DNA of 64,000 bases from Actinomadura sp. DC4 (GCF_030406325.1 NZ_JAUEQY010000002.1:434001-498000); one strand, 5' to 3'; positions 34,549-43,316 are shown, counted from the stretch's first letter. Made by a program: numbers and translations. The notes: generated by a model from the sequence alone, not told the origin.

Positions 34549-34842
34549 GTGCTCACGCTGACCGACTCGGCGGTCCAGGTGATCCGTACCGTCACAAGCC
34601 AACCCGAGCTTTCTCCGGAGACCGGGCTCAGGATCGCCACGCAGGCCCAGCCGGAAGAGGCGGGCACCCTGGCTCTCGCGGTCGCCGAAGGCCCTCAGGC
34701 CGGAGACGAGATCGTAGAGGAGCAGGGCGCGCGCGTGTACCTCGAGCCTGACGCGGCGTCGATCTTGGATGAGATGACACTCGACGCCAGTGTCGACGAG
34801 CAGGGTGATGTGACCTTCCGCCTCGCCGACAAGGCCGTTTAG
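34549..34842 (+). CDS. HesB/IscA-fold protein lacking all cysteines
   Basis: A 97-aa protein matching the actinobacterial HesB-like family (LTLTDSAVQVIR at the start; TGLRIATQAQ; VEEQGARVYLEPDAASILDEMTL). Canonical IscA/ErpA proteins bind iron or Fe-S through three cysteines; this one has none, so it cannot do so in the usual way. I use the GTG at 34549, with AAGGAG nine bases upstream, over a TTG at 34543. A clear hairpin follows. It is a single-gene unit. Confidence 0.88.
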   Translation: MLTLTDSAVQVIRTVTSQPELSPETGLRIATQAQPEEAGTLALAVAEGPQAGDEIVEEQGARVYLEPDAASILDEMTLDASVDEQGDVTFRLADKAV

Positions 34843-34860
34843 GTAAATAAACGCGTCGAT

Positions 34861-34885
34861 GCCCCGGACGGCCATCGTCCGGGGC
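34861..34885 (+). terminator. Hairpin terminator after the HesB-like gene
   Basis: A perfect 9-bp stem (GCCCCGGAC / GTCCGGGGC) with a seven-base loop starts 19 bases after the stop codon. There is no U-tract. It separates this gene from the lysA-type operon. Confidence 0.75.
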
Positions 34886-34985
34886 CATCGGCATGCGTTA
34901 GGAACGCGTTAGCGATGGTCCTTTCACCGTGAAGGCCCCGTACGGGACCCGCTGACCTGCCCGAATCCTCCCTAACGTCGATCGC

Positions 34986-35291
34986 ATGGACGTAACGGGA
35001 CTGCTGGTCGTACCGGTGGCGGGTTCGGAGACGCTCGCGCTCCGAAGCGGCCGTACGCCGACCGGCGAACGCGTGGGAATCGCGTTCACCTCCGAGAGCC
35101 GGCTGATCCAGGTCATGGGCGCCGGCCAGCGATGGATCCGCCTCAGCGAGGCGGCGATGAAGACGATGCTGGCCCCGCTGGGCATCGCCCGGGTGCAGGT
35201 GGACCCGGGCCTGATCGCGCCGCCCGCCTCCCCCATTCCTCGCGCGCGGGTACCCGCCTGCGCGACCGCGCTCGTGAAGGAGTTCACATGA
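34986..35291 (+). CDS. SAV_915-like small protein
   Basis: A 101-aa protein resembling the SAV_915 family (SseB-like fold), recognised by RTPTGERVGIAFTSESRL, then GQRWIRLSEAAM and PLGIARVQVDPGL. Function unknown. Its stop overlaps the next ATG as ATGA, giving a three-gene translationally coupled set with the AsnC-type domain protein and the lysA-like gene. It may be a small regulator or chaperone for that enzyme; this is only suggested by coupling. Confidence 0.75.
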   Translation: MDVTGLLVVPVAGSETLALRSGRTPTGERVGIAFTSESRLIQVMGAGQRWIRLSEAAMKTMLAPLGIARVQVDPGLIAPPASPIPRARVPACATALVKEFT

Positions 35292-35575
35292 GCGTCGGCG
35301 TGCTCCCCGGGTCCCGGCCGCCGGCGAGCGCCCTGGAGGCGCTGGTCCGGGTCCGCCTCGTCGGGGGCGCCGACCACGAGCGGTTCGAGAAGCATCTGCG
35401 CGCCGAGAGCGCCGTCGTCGACGCCTGGCGGCTCGCCGGGGACTGCGACTACGAGGTACGCCTCCGCTGCCCCACCCTCGCCGGCCTCGACACCGCCGTC
35501 GGCGAGTTGCGCGGCGTCGGCGGCGACACCGCCACCACCCTTGTCCTTCACCGCGTGAACCTGGACGAACGATGA
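35288..35575 (+). CDS. Stand-alone Lrp/AsnC-type ligand-binding domain
   Basis: A 95-aa protein matching only the C-terminal RAM domain of Lrp/AsnC regulators (VRVRLVGGADHERFEKHL; AWRLAGDCDYEVRLRCPTL). No helix-turn-helix is present. The ATG at 35288 overlaps the previous stop, and its own stop overlaps the lysA-like start as ATGA. Stand-alone RAM domains bind amino acids; an effector or sensor role for the neighbouring lysine/diaminopimelate-type decarboxylase is a reasonable inference. Confidence 0.8.
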   Translation: MSVGVLPGSRPPASALEALVRVRLVGGADHERFEKHLRAESAVVDAWRLAGDCDYEVRLRCPTLAGLDTAVGELRGVGGDTATTLVLHRVNLDER

Positions 35576-36831
35576 ACATCTGGCCCCTGACCGCCGAACC
35601 TCCCTTCACCGTCGGCGGCGTCGAACTCACCGCGATCGCCGAACGCTTCGGCACCCCCGCGTACGTCCTGGACGAGGAGCACGTACGGCACCGCTGCCGG
35701 GAGTACCGCAAGGCGCTGCACCCGCACCGCGTCGCGTACGCGGGCAAGGCGTTCCTCTGCCGCGCCATGGTCCGGTGGGTGCGCGAGGAGGACCTGTGGC
35801 TGGACGTCTGCTCCGCGGGCGAGCTCGCCCTGGCGCGGTCCGCGGGCTTCCCGCCCGAGCGGATCCTGCTGCACGGCAACGGCAAGACGCCCGAGGACCT
35901 CGCCGCCGCGCTCGACTACGGCGTCGGCCGGATCGTGGTCGACTCCTCGACCGAGGTCACGCGCCTGGCCGCGCTCGCCGACGATCTCCGTCACCCGCAG
36001 AAGGTCCTGGTCAGGGTCACTCCCGCCGTCGACCCGCACGTCCACCGCGCGATCGCGACCGGGGTCGAGGACCAGAAGTTCGGGCTGTCGCTGGCCTCGG
36101 GCGCCGCCGCCGAGGCCGTACGCCGCGTGCTCGGCCAGCCCTCACTCACCCTGGCCGGGCTGCACTGCCACATCGGCTCCCAGATCGGCCTGACGGACGG
36201 TTACGAGACCGCGGCCCGTCGTCTCGTCGCCTTCATGGCGGAGCTGGGCGGGCTCCCGGAGCTGAACCTCGGCGGCGGCCACGCCGTGGCGTACCGGCCG
36301 GGCGAACGGGGCCTGGACGTCCAGACGTTCGCCGACCGCGTGCCGTACGCGGTCGCCTCGGAGTGCGCCGCCCGTGGGATCCCGCGGCCGGAGCTGACCG
36401 TCGAGCCGGGCCGGGCGATCGTCGCCGCGGCCGGGGTGACGCTGTACCGGGTGCTCGGCGTCAAGCACGGCGTACGGACGTTCGTCGTCGTGGACGGCGG
36501 CATGAGCGACAACCCGCGGCCCGCGCTGTACGGGAGCCGGTACGCGGTCGCGCTCGCCGGCCGGCGCGGCGCCGCCGACTCGCGGCCGGTGACCGTCGTC
36601 GGACGCCACTGCGAGGCCGGGGACGTGATCGCCGCGGACGTGCCGCTGCCCGCCGACGTGCGCCCGGGCGACCTGCTCGCGGTGCCGTGCACGGGCGCGT
36701 ACCACCACTCCATGGCCTCGAACTACAACCAGGTCACGCGGCCGCCGGTGGTCGCGGTACGGGGCGGGCGCGCCTGGCCGCTGGTCCGGCGGGAGACCCC
36801 CGAGGACCTGATCCGCCGCGATGTCGGCTGA
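35572..36831 (+). CDS. lysA: Diaminopimelate decarboxylase-like PLP enzyme
   Basis: A 419-aa fold-type III PLP decarboxylase. The PLP lysine lies in AYAGKAFLC (K59). Other features are HCHIGSQI, the phosphate loop LGGGHAVAY, VEPGRAIV and active-site CEAGDVI. All match LysA, which converts meso-diaminopimelate to L-lysine. The coupled small genes upstream are not usual for the housekeeping lysA, which in actinomycetes is generally near hom/thrC. This may therefore be a second, specialised copy. Confidence 0.88.
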   Translation: MNIWPLTAEPPFTVGGVELTAIAERFGTPAYVLDEEHVRHRCREYRKALHPHRVAYAGKAFLCRAMVRWVREEDLWLDVCSAGELALARSAGFPPERILLHGNGKTPEDLAAALDYGVGRIVVDSSTEVTRLAALADDLRHPQKVLVRVTPAVDPHVHRAIATGVEDQKFGLSLASGAAAEAVRRVLGQPSLTLAGLHCHIGSQIGLTDGYETAARRLVAFMAELGGLPELNLGGGHAVAYRPGERGLDVQTFADRVPYAVASECAARGIPRPELTVEPGRAIVAAAGVTLYRVLGVKHGVRTFVVVDGGMSDNPRPALYGSRYAVALAGRRGAADSRPVTVVGRHCEAGDVIAADVPLPADVRPGDLLAVPCTGAYHHSMASNYNQVTRPPVVAVRGGRAWPLVRRETPEDLIRRDVG

Positions 36832-36873
36832 GCCGCGTGAAAAGATCGTTGTAGTCGAGGAGAGGTGAGAGGA

Positions 36874-37509
36874 ATGCAGCTGACGAAGCTGGGCCACGCC
36901 TGCGTCCGCGTACAGAAGGACGACCGCACTCTCGTCATCGACCCCGGAGGGCTCACGCCGGAGGACGACGCGATCACGGGAGCCGACGCCGTACTCATCA
37001 CGCACGAGCACTTCGACCACCTGGAGGCCGAACGCCTGCGCAAGGCCCTCACCGAGGACCCGCGCCTGACGGTCTACACGTGCCGCGCCGTCGCCGACAT
37101 CCTGAGCGACGTCGGCGACCGCGTCCGTACGGTCGGCGAGGGCGACTCGCTGGAGATCGCGGGCTTCGACGTCGGCGTGGTCGGGCAGAAGCACGAGATC
37201 GTGCACCCGGACGTACCGGCGGTGGAGAACGTCGGCTTCTTCATCGACGGCGAGGTCTTCCATCCGGGCGACGCGTTCACGGTGCTGGAGGCGCCGACGC
37301 TGCTGGTCCCGGGCCAGGCCCCGTGGATGAAGGCCCCGGAGATGATCCACTACTTGAGGGCGGTGTCGCCGCGGCGCGCGTACGCGGTCCACGACGGCCT
37401 GCTGAACGAGTTCGGCCTCGGCCTGCTGGAGAGTCAGCTCACGGGCGAGGGCAAGCGCCAGGAGGCGGACTTCCGCCGGCTGAAGCCCGGCGAGTCCGTC
37501 GAGCTCTGA
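36874..37509 (+). CDS. MBL-fold metal-dependent hydrolase (UlaG-like)
   Basis: A 211-aa metallo-beta-lactamase-fold protein of the short UlaG-like type. It opens MQLTKLGHACVRVQ, has the metal motif THEHFDHLEA and a C-terminal AYAVHDGLL. The substrate is not known. The ATG at 36874 is preceded by GAGAGG; a GTG nine bases earlier is less likely. It lies 42 bases after the lysA-like gene and meets the membrane protein gene at 37513 tail to tail. Confidence 0.9.
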   Translation: MQLTKLGHACVRVQKDDRTLVIDPGGLTPEDDAITGADAVLITHEHFDHLEAERLRKALTEDPRLTVYTCRAVADILSDVGDRVRTVGEGDSLEIAGFDVGVVGQKHEIVHPDVPAVENVGFFIDGEVFHPGDAFTVLEAPTLLVPGQAPWMKAPEMIHYLRAVSPRRAYAVHDGLLNEFGLGLLESQLTGEGKRQEADFRRLKPGESVEL

Positions 37510-37512
37510 CGC

Positions 37513-38079
37513 TCAGGCGGCCTTCCGGGCCGGCACGGCGGCTCGTACGACGACGCGGTGCAGCACTCCCGCCCGCGCCGCGGTCTCGCGGCGGTGCGGC
37601 GCGCGCCAGACGAGTGCGGCCGTGACGGCGGCGGCCACGCCGTAGGCGACGACCGCGGCGAGCCATCCGCCGGTCAGCACCAGGACGGCGGCGGGCGCGC
37701 CGGCGAGCGCCGCGACCGGCGGGACGGTCAGCATCGGGTCGGCGGCGGCCCGCCGGACGCCCGGGTCGCTGGGCCCCCACGGATCCGTGCCCAGCGTACG
37801 GACGAGCCCGCGCAGCGGCGGAAGGGCGCCCCGGAGCGCGACGGCGGCGGGCAGGACGAGCAGAGGCGCGACGAGGAGCGCGTCGGCGACGGAGACGAGG
37901 GCGACGGCGGCCGTGAGGACGGGCCCGGCGACGGCGCCGGCGAGCAACGCGGCGCGGGCCCGCCCCGCACTCCGGCGAACGGCCATCCGCCCACGGCGGA
38001 CGGCGAGCGAGTAGGCCTGGACGGCGGCGACCGCCCAGAGCGCGGCGACGGCCCACAGGGCCGTGATCAGCGAATTCAT
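37513..38079 (-). CDS. Hypothetical membrane protein
   Basis: A 188-aa Ala/Val-rich protein with about five hydrophobic segments (residues 3-22, 45-60, 65-85, 115-130 and 135-155) separated by Arg-rich loops. I recognise no family. The ATG at 38079 has AAGGGG eight or nine bases upstream. It is convergent with the MBL-fold gene (three-base gap) and divergent from the Clp_N/HTH gene. Confidence 0.7.
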   Translation of the reverse strand: MNSLITALWAVAALWAVAAVQAYSLAVRRGRMAVRRSAGRARAALLAGAVAGPVLTAAVALVSVADALLVAPLLVLPAAVALRGALPPLRGLVRTLGTDPWGPSDPGVRRAAADPMLTVPPVAALAGAPAAVLVLTGGWLAAVVAYGVAAAVTAALVWRAPHRRETAARAGVLHRVVVRAAVPARKAA

Positions 38080-38183
38080 CGTGCTCACCCCTTGAGAATG
38101 CGCCGGCCGGACGACGCGGAGAAGACGTTCGGCCTCATATCAGGGGAAGCTACGGGTGCGACCCGGAGAAGTCGCTGGGGCCG

Positions 38184-38204
38184 GCCCCCGAGGTGTACGG
38201 GGGC
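38184..38204. other. GC-rich hairpin in divergent intergenic region
   Basis: A perfect 7-bp inverted repeat (GCCCCCG / CGGGGGC, loop AGGTGTA) lies between the membrane protein gene and the Clp_N/HTH gene. Both genes start away from it, so an operator or attenuator is more likely than a terminator. Confidence 0.35.
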
Positions 38205-38267
38205 TACCCCGAGGAGTGCTGTCAACGAAATGATTGACACCCACAATGCGCCAACTATTCTGTTGGC

Positions 38268-39005
38268 ATGTCGAACGTGCCTCAGCTCAGAGATCTCGTC
38301 GGCCAGGTCGTTCTCCGGGGCATCGGCGGACCTCGGGATCCACTGACCCAGCTCGACGACGCCGAGCGGCTGGCCGCGGAGATCTCGGTGCTGGGCGAGC
38401 GGCTGGTGGGCTACTTCGTGGAGCAGGCCCGGGCCGAGGGCCTCTCCTGGGCCGACATCGGCGCCCACAAGGGCATCAGCCGCCAGGCCGCGCAGCAGCG
38501 GTATTCGCCGTACATCTCCCGGCTCACGCTCGCCGAGATCATCGCCGCCGGCACGCTGGCGACCTTCGGACCCCGGGCCCTGGACCGCCTCCATGTCGCC
38601 GAGCGGCACGCCCGCGGCCGAGACGCCCTGGGCACCGAGCACCTGCTCCTGGCCATCCTCGACGACACCGGCGGCCTCGCCGTCACGACCCTGACCGCCC
38701 TCGGCGCCCCGCCCGGGACGCTCCGCCCCGCTCTCACCTCGGCGACCGGCACCGCACCGGCCGGCACAGACGCCGTGGACACCTCCGCCCTGCTCACCGA
38801 CGACGCCCGCCGGGCCCTGGACGGCGCGGCCGCCGAAGCCCACGCCGCCGGGCACGAGGTGGCCACCGTTCACCTGCTCCTCGGCCTGCTCCGCAACCCG
38901 GCCAGCGCGGCCGGCCGGCTCCTCGCCGCCCACGGCGTCACCCGCACCGCCGCCGCCCGGCAGATCGAGGACCACCTCAACCGCTATCTGCAGGAGAGTG
39001 ACTGA
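38268..39005 (+). CDS. HTH plus Clp N-terminal domain protein
   Basis: A 245-aa protein. The N-terminal part (about 20-75) contains a helix-turn-helix-like LSWADIGAHKGISRQAAQQRY. The rest consists of two Clp_N-type repeats (HARGRDALGTEHLLLAILDD and AGHEVATVHLLLGLLRNP) without the ClpC ATPase. Similar proteins are frequent in actinomycetes and may recognise ClpC substrates or act as regulators. Its TGA overlaps the ATG of the serine hydrolase gene (TGATG), so they are co-translated. Confidence 0.85.
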   Translation: MSNVPQLRDLVGQVVLRGIGGPRDPLTQLDDAERLAAEISVLGERLVGYFVEQARAEGLSWADIGAHKGISRQAAQQRYSPYISRLTLAEIIAAGTLATFGPRALDRLHVAERHARGRDALGTEHLLLAILDDTGGLAVTTLTALGAPPGTLRPALTSATGTAPAGTDAVDTSALLTDDARRALDGAAAEAHAAGHEVATVHLLLGLLRNPASAAGRLLAAHGVTRTAAARQIEDHLNRYLQESD

Positions 39006-39892
39006 TGGAGCTCACGAAGGCGCTGGACGCCCTCCCCACGACCTGCGTAATGGTCATCAAGGACGGCAGGACCGTCTATGAGTACGGCGACCCCGCCGAG
39101 GTCGGCTACCTGGCCTCCGCCCGCAAACCCGTCCTCTCCCTCCTCTACGGACGCCCGGTCACCGACGGCGTCATCGACCTCGAGAGCACCCTTGACGACC
39201 TCGGCATCGACGACGTCCAAGGCCTCCTCCCCCGCGAGCGCCGGGCCACCGTCCATGACCTGCTGACCGGCCGCTCCGGCGTCTACCACCCGGCCGCGAG
39301 CTCGAACGAGCTCCAAGCGCGACTCCCCGAACGGGGCACGGTCGAGCCCGGCACCGAGTTCCACTACACCGCGTGGGACGCCAACGCCCTCGGCACGATC
39401 TACGAGCAGCAGACCGGCCGGAGGGTGTTCGACGCGGTCGCCGAGGACCTCGCGGGGCCACTCGGCTTCCAGGACTTCGACCCCGTCCGCCAGCGCTTGC
39501 TCGGCCGGCCGGAGGTCTCGCGGCACCTGGCCCACCACCCGTTCCTCTCCGCCCGCGACCTGGCCCGGGTCGGGCTCCTCGTGCTGGAGCGGGGCCGCGG
39601 CCTGGTCCCGGAGCAGTGGCTCACCCGCAGCATGACCCCGTACGCGAAGAACTACGGCTACCAGTGGTGGCTCCCTCGGCTCCCCCAGGGCCGGGCCTTC
39701 ATGGCGATCGGCAACTTCGGCCAGTTCCTGTTCGGAATCCCGGACCGGAACCTCGTCGTGGTGCACCGGGTGGCCGTCCCCGACGAGCTGGCGATCGCCC
39801 GCAACGCCGGCGCCGACGTCGCCATCGAAGGGGTGTCCCACCTGGAGTTCCGCCGTATCGGCCAGCTCATCCTGGGCTCCGACTGGGCCTGA
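39005..39892 (+). CDS. Serine hydrolase of the beta-lactamase/penicillin-binding family
   Basis: A 295-aa cytoplasmic-looking serine hydrolase without signal peptide. The nucleophile motif SxxK is SARK (38-41), and the second motif YTAWDANALG is followed by YEQQTGRRVFD. The C-terminal region has YGYQWWLP. The family includes esterases, DD-peptidases and beta-lactamase relatives; the substrate is unknown. It is translationally coupled to the HTH/Clp_N gene, which may control it. Confidence 0.88.
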   Translation: MELTKALDALPTTCVMVIKDGRTVYEYGDPAEVGYLASARKPVLSLLYGRPVTDGVIDLESTLDDLGIDDVQGLLPRERRATVHDLLTGRSGVYHPAASSNELQARLPERGTVEPGTEFHYTAWDANALGTIYEQQTGRRVFDAVAEDLAGPLGFQDFDPVRQRLLGRPEVSRHLAHHPFLSARDLARVGLLVLERGRGLVPEQWLTRSMTPYAKNYGYQWWLPRLPQGRAFMAIGNFGQFLFGIPDRNLVVVHRVAVPDELAIARNAGADVAIEGVSHLEFRRIGQLILGSDWA

Positions 39893-39913
39893 CGCCGCGA
39901 CGGCGGCCCGGGG

Positions 39914-40774
39914 TCACGGCGCGGAGCGGGCGATGACGAAGCGGCGGAAGTGCTCGACCGCCGGCAGGCGGGTGCGGTTCTCCGCCCACGCGAGGCCGAT
40001 CGTACGGCGGGCGTCCGCGATCACGACCTCCGCGACGCCCGCGACGCCCTCACCTGGTGGCACGATCGCGACGCCCAGGCCCGCCGCCACCAGCGCTCGC
40101 AGCGTCGTCGCCTCCTCGCCCTCGAAGGCGATCTCCGGCCGGACGCCGGCCGCCCGGAAGAGCTCGTCCGTGACGGTGCGCAGGCCGTACCCTCCGCGCA
40201 TCAGGATGAACGGCTCGTCCGCGACGTCCGCGAGGTTCGCCTCGGCCGGGCCCGCGGCGCGATGGCCGGCGGGCACCGCCAGGCGCAGGCGTTCCGTTCT
40301 CAGCGGATGCCAGGCCAGTCCCTCCGGGCGTGGGCTGGTGATGGCCATGTCCGCGTGCCCCGACGCCACGGCCGCCTCGATGCGCTCCGAGCTGCCCTGG
40401 ATCAGCCGGAAGCCGACGTGCGGATGGGCGGACCGGTAGACGCGCAGCAGCTCCGGCACCAGCACGGTGCCCTGCGTGTGCAGGAACGCCAGGCCGACCT
40501 CACCGTGGTCGGGGTCCGCGGCCTGGGCCAGCTCGCGGCGGGCCGTGTCCTCGGTGGCGATCAGGTGTTCGGCGTGGGAGCGGAAGATCTCGCCGTAGCG
40601 GTTCAGCCGGAGCGTACGGCCCTCGCGGTCGAACAGCGGGGCGCGCAGCTCGCGTTCCAGTCGGGCGATGGCGCGGGAGAGTCCCGGCTGGGAGACGCGC
40701 AGGCCTTCCGCGGCGCGGGTGACGTTTCCGGTCTCGGCCACCGCCAGAAACCAGCGCACCGTGACGAGGTCCAT
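39914..40774 (-). CDS. LysR-family transcriptional regulator
   Basis: A 286-aa LysR regulator: winged helix (residues 1-60, VTRAAEGLRVSQPGLSRAIARL) and a substrate-binding domain. The ATG at 40774 (MDLVTVRWF) matches the usual LysR beginning, and nine further bases upstream are optional. Divergent from the MFS transporter across 62 bases, the standard arrangement for a regulator and its target. Confidence 0.93.
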   Translation of the reverse strand: MDLVTVRWFLAVAETGNVTRAAEGLRVSQPGLSRAIARLERELRAPLFDREGRTLRLNRYGEIFRSHAEHLIATEDTARRELAQAADPDHGEVGLAFLHTQGTVLVPELLRVYRSAHPHVGFRLIQGSSERIEAAVASGHADMAITSPRPEGLAWHPLRTERLRLAVPAGHRAAGPAEANLADVADEPFILMRGGYGLRTVTDELFRAAGVRPEIAFEGEEATTLRALVAAGLGVAIVPPGEGVAGVAEVVIADARRTIGLAWAENRTRLPAVEHFRRFVIARSAP

Positions 40775-40836
40775 GCACACCAAGCATAGGTTGCCGAAAG
40801 AACTTTCATTGGACGCATCAGCGATGGCGACGCAGG

Positions 40837-42060
40837 GTGGAGAGCGTGCTCCGACTCGCCCCCTCGCTCGATTCCGGCTCCCAGGACGGACGGCACCGGC
40901 GCGGCTCGCCCGGGCTGCGCCGGGTCAACCTGGCACTGTTCGTCGCGGGCCTGATGACGTTCATGTCGCTCTACAGCACCCAGGCGCTCCTCCCGGTGCT
41001 CTCCCGCGCCTTCGCGGTCTCACCGACCGGTTCCAGCCTGCTCGTCTCCATGGCGACCGGCACGCTCGCGCTCGCGGTCATCCCGGTCAGCGCGCTGTCC
41101 GAACGCTTCGGCCGTACGCGGGTCATGCTCGCCTGCTCGGCGATCGCGGCGCCGCTCGGCCTGCTGCTGCCGCTGTGCCCGTCGTTTCCCGCGCTGGCGG
41201 CGGTACGCGCGGCGCAGGGGATCGCGCTGGCCGGCGTGCCGGCGGTGGCCATGGCCTACCTCGCCGACGAGGTGCACCCGGAGGCGTTCGGGAGCGCGAT
41301 GGGGCGCTACATCGCCGGCAACACCGTGGGCGGGCTGGCCGGGCGGCTCCTGCCCGGCGTCGTCACCGGCCTGGCCGGCTGGCGCTGGGCACTCGGCGCC
41401 ACCGCGATCGCGACGCTGCTGCTGACCGCGGCGTTCTGGGCGCTGCTGCCGCGCTCGCGGTTCTTCACGCCGACGAAGACGGGCGGCGCGCTGCGGCACC
41501 TGGCCGACCCCGGCATGCGCCGGCTCTTCCTGGTCGGCCTGGTCCTGATGTCGACGTTCGTGACCGTCTACAACTACCTGGGGTACCGCCTGATCGCCGC
41601 GCCGTTCGGGCTGCCGCAGTCGCTGGTCGCGCTGGTGTTCGTGATGTACCTCGCGGGGACGTTCAGCTCGCCCGCCGCCGGTTCGCTCGCCGACCGGGTC
41701 GGCCGGCGGCCGGTGCTGCTCGGCGCCTGCGTCGTCACCGGGGCCGGGCTGCTGCTGACCCTGCCGGACTCCCTGCCGGTCGTGGGCGCCGGGCTGCTGG
41801 TGATGACCACCGGATTCTTCGCCGCGCACTCGGTGGCGAGCGGCTGGGTGGGCCGCCGCGCGACCTTCGGACGGGCGCACGCGTCCGGGCTGTACCTGTT
41901 CGCCTACTACCTCGGCAGCAGCGTCGGCGGATCGGCCGGCGGCCTCGCGTACGAGCACGGCCGCTGGCCCGCGACGGTCGCGTACGGCCTGGTCCTGCTC
42001 ACGATCGCCCTGGTGTCGACCCTCGGCGTACGCGCCGCGGAACCGGCCGGCGACGCGTGA
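40837..42060 (+). CDS. MFS transporter (YnfM/CynX-like)
   Basis: A 407-aa major facilitator protein with 12 likely membrane helices, starting around residue 28. The loop 2-3 signature is LSERFGRTRVMLACS and the matching loop 8-9 is LADRVGRRPVLLG. Most like the arabinose-efflux/YnfM group that is often controlled by a divergent LysR protein, as here. Probable drug or metabolite export. The GTG at 40837 is the likely start; another in-frame GTG lies nine bases on. Confidence 0.9.
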   Translation: MESVLRLAPSLDSGSQDGRHRRGSPGLRRVNLALFVAGLMTFMSLYSTQALLPVLSRAFAVSPTGSSLLVSMATGTLALAVIPVSALSERFGRTRVMLACSAIAAPLGLLLPLCPSFPALAAVRAAQGIALAGVPAVAMAYLADEVHPEAFGSAMGRYIAGNTVGGLAGRLLPGVVTGLAGWRWALGATAIATLLLTAAFWALLPRSRFFTPTKTGGALRHLADPGMRRLFLVGLVLMSTFVTVYNYLGYRLIAAPFGLPQSLVALVFVMYLAGTFSSPAAGSLADRVGRRPVLLGACVVTGAGLLLTLPDSLPVVGAGLLVMTTGFFAAHSVASGWVGRRATFGRAHASGLYLFAYYLGSSVGGSAGGLAYEHGRWPATVAYGLVLLTIALVSTLGVRAAEPAGDA

Positions 42061-42153
42061 GATGCGTCACTGCGCGAGATCAGTAAGGCATTGCTGACCT
42101 GCCCGGACGCCGCACGCAGCGATAATCTGCCGCTTTTTCCCAGGCCGACAGCC

Positions 42154-42183
42154 TTGTCGTGAGAAAATACGCGTCAGTAGGGT
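42154..42183 (+). promoter_or_regulatory. Weak promoter candidate for the MCE gene
   Basis: TTGTCG (42154-42159), 18 bases, TAGGGT (42178-42183) sits within the 227-base gap before the MCE gene. It would give a leader of about 100 bases. I see no riboswitch-like structure there. Pattern match only. Confidence 0.3.
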
Positions 42184-42287
42184 TCACAGACGCGACGGGG
42201 CGACGACGCGGTGTAATGATCACCGTCGGCCCAGCCTCCCCGGCCGCGCCGCACGGCACCGAGATCCGACGCGAGGTACCCCCGTAG

Positions 42288-43316
42288 ATGCGCCCTTTCC
42301 GGGAACGGAACCCCCTGCCGATCGGCATCGCCGGACTGGCGACCGTCGGTCTGCTCGCGGTGCTCGCCTTCAACCTCGGGCGCTTCTCCGGCGGTACGGC
42401 CTACTCCGCCGCCTTCAGTGAGGCCGCCGGGCTCAAGCCGGGGGAGGAGGTCCGCATCGCGGGCGTCAAGGTCGGCAAGGTCGAGGGCGTGACCCTCGAA
42501 GGCGACCACGTGAAGGTGAAGTTCACCAGCGGCACGCCCTTCGGCACCGACACCCGCGCGCAGATCAAGATCAAGACGCTCCTCGGGTCGCACTACCTGG
42601 CGCTGGTGCCCAAGGGGCCGGGCCGGCAGTCCACGCACCGGGAGATCCCGGTGTCGCGCACCACCGCGCCGTACGACGTGGTCCCCGCGCTCCAGGACGC
42701 CAGCGCGCAGCTCGCCAAGATCGACACCAAGCAGCTCTCCAAGTCCTTCGACACGCTGTCGCAGACGATGCAGGGCTCGTCGGCGAACGTCCGTGGCACC
42801 CTGGCGGGCCTGCAGAAGGTCTCCCGCGCGGTCGCCTCGCGCGACGACGAGCTGAGTGAGCTGCTCAAACACTCCAACAACGTGACCAAGCTGCTCGCCG
42901 ACCGCAGCGGTGACCTCGCCGCGCTCGTGAACGACGGCGGCCTGCTGCTGCAGGAGATCAACGCACGCCGCCAGGTGATCAGCCAGCTGCTGACGGGTAC
43001 GGTCACGCTCTCCCAGCAGATCACCGGAACGATCCACGAGAACCAGGCGACGCTGGGCCCCACGCTGAAGAACCTCCACCAGGTCGAGAACATCCTGAAC
43101 CGCAACCAGGAGAACCTGGATAAGTCGTTCAAGGCGATGGCCCCGTTCGCGGCCGAGGCGGCCGACTACACGGCCACGGGCCGGTTCTTCGACGTCTACC
43201 TGCAGAACATCGTCCCGCTCCCCCTGTCGGTGAAGCTGCCGGGCGCGACCACGCCCGCGCCGTCCAAGAGCCCCTCGAAACCCTCGGACGGCAATCCGCT
43301 CCCGATCATCAAGTGA
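42288..43316 (+). CDS. Orphan MCE-family (MlaD-like) protein
   Basis: A 342-aa protein: one N-terminal membrane anchor (about 10-30) and an MCE domain (about 40-115, GLKPGEEVRIAGVKVGKVEGV and IKTLLGSHYLALVPKG). These are followed by a long helical region (150-310) and a Ser/Pro/Lys-rich tail. MCE proteins form lipid-transfer barrels or tunnels. In actinomycetes they usually lie in operons with two YrbE permeases and five sister MCE genes; none are here, so this one is solitary. A terminator-like hairpin follows. Confidence 0.92.
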   Translation: MRPFRERNPLPIGIAGLATVGLLAVLAFNLGRFSGGTAYSAAFSEAAGLKPGEEVRIAGVKVGKVEGVTLEGDHVKVKFTSGTPFGTDTRAQIKIKTLLGSHYLALVPKGPGRQSTHREIPVSRTTAPYDVVPALQDASAQLAKIDTKQLSKSFDTLSQTMQGSSANVRGTLAGLQKVSRAVASRDDELSELLKHSNNVTKLLADRSGDLAALVNDGGLLLQEINARRQVISQLLTGTVTLSQQITGTIHENQATLGPTLKNLHQVENILNRNQENLDKSFKAMAPFAAEAADYTATGRFFDVYLQNIVPLPLSVKLPGATTPAPSKSPSKPSDGNPLPIIK

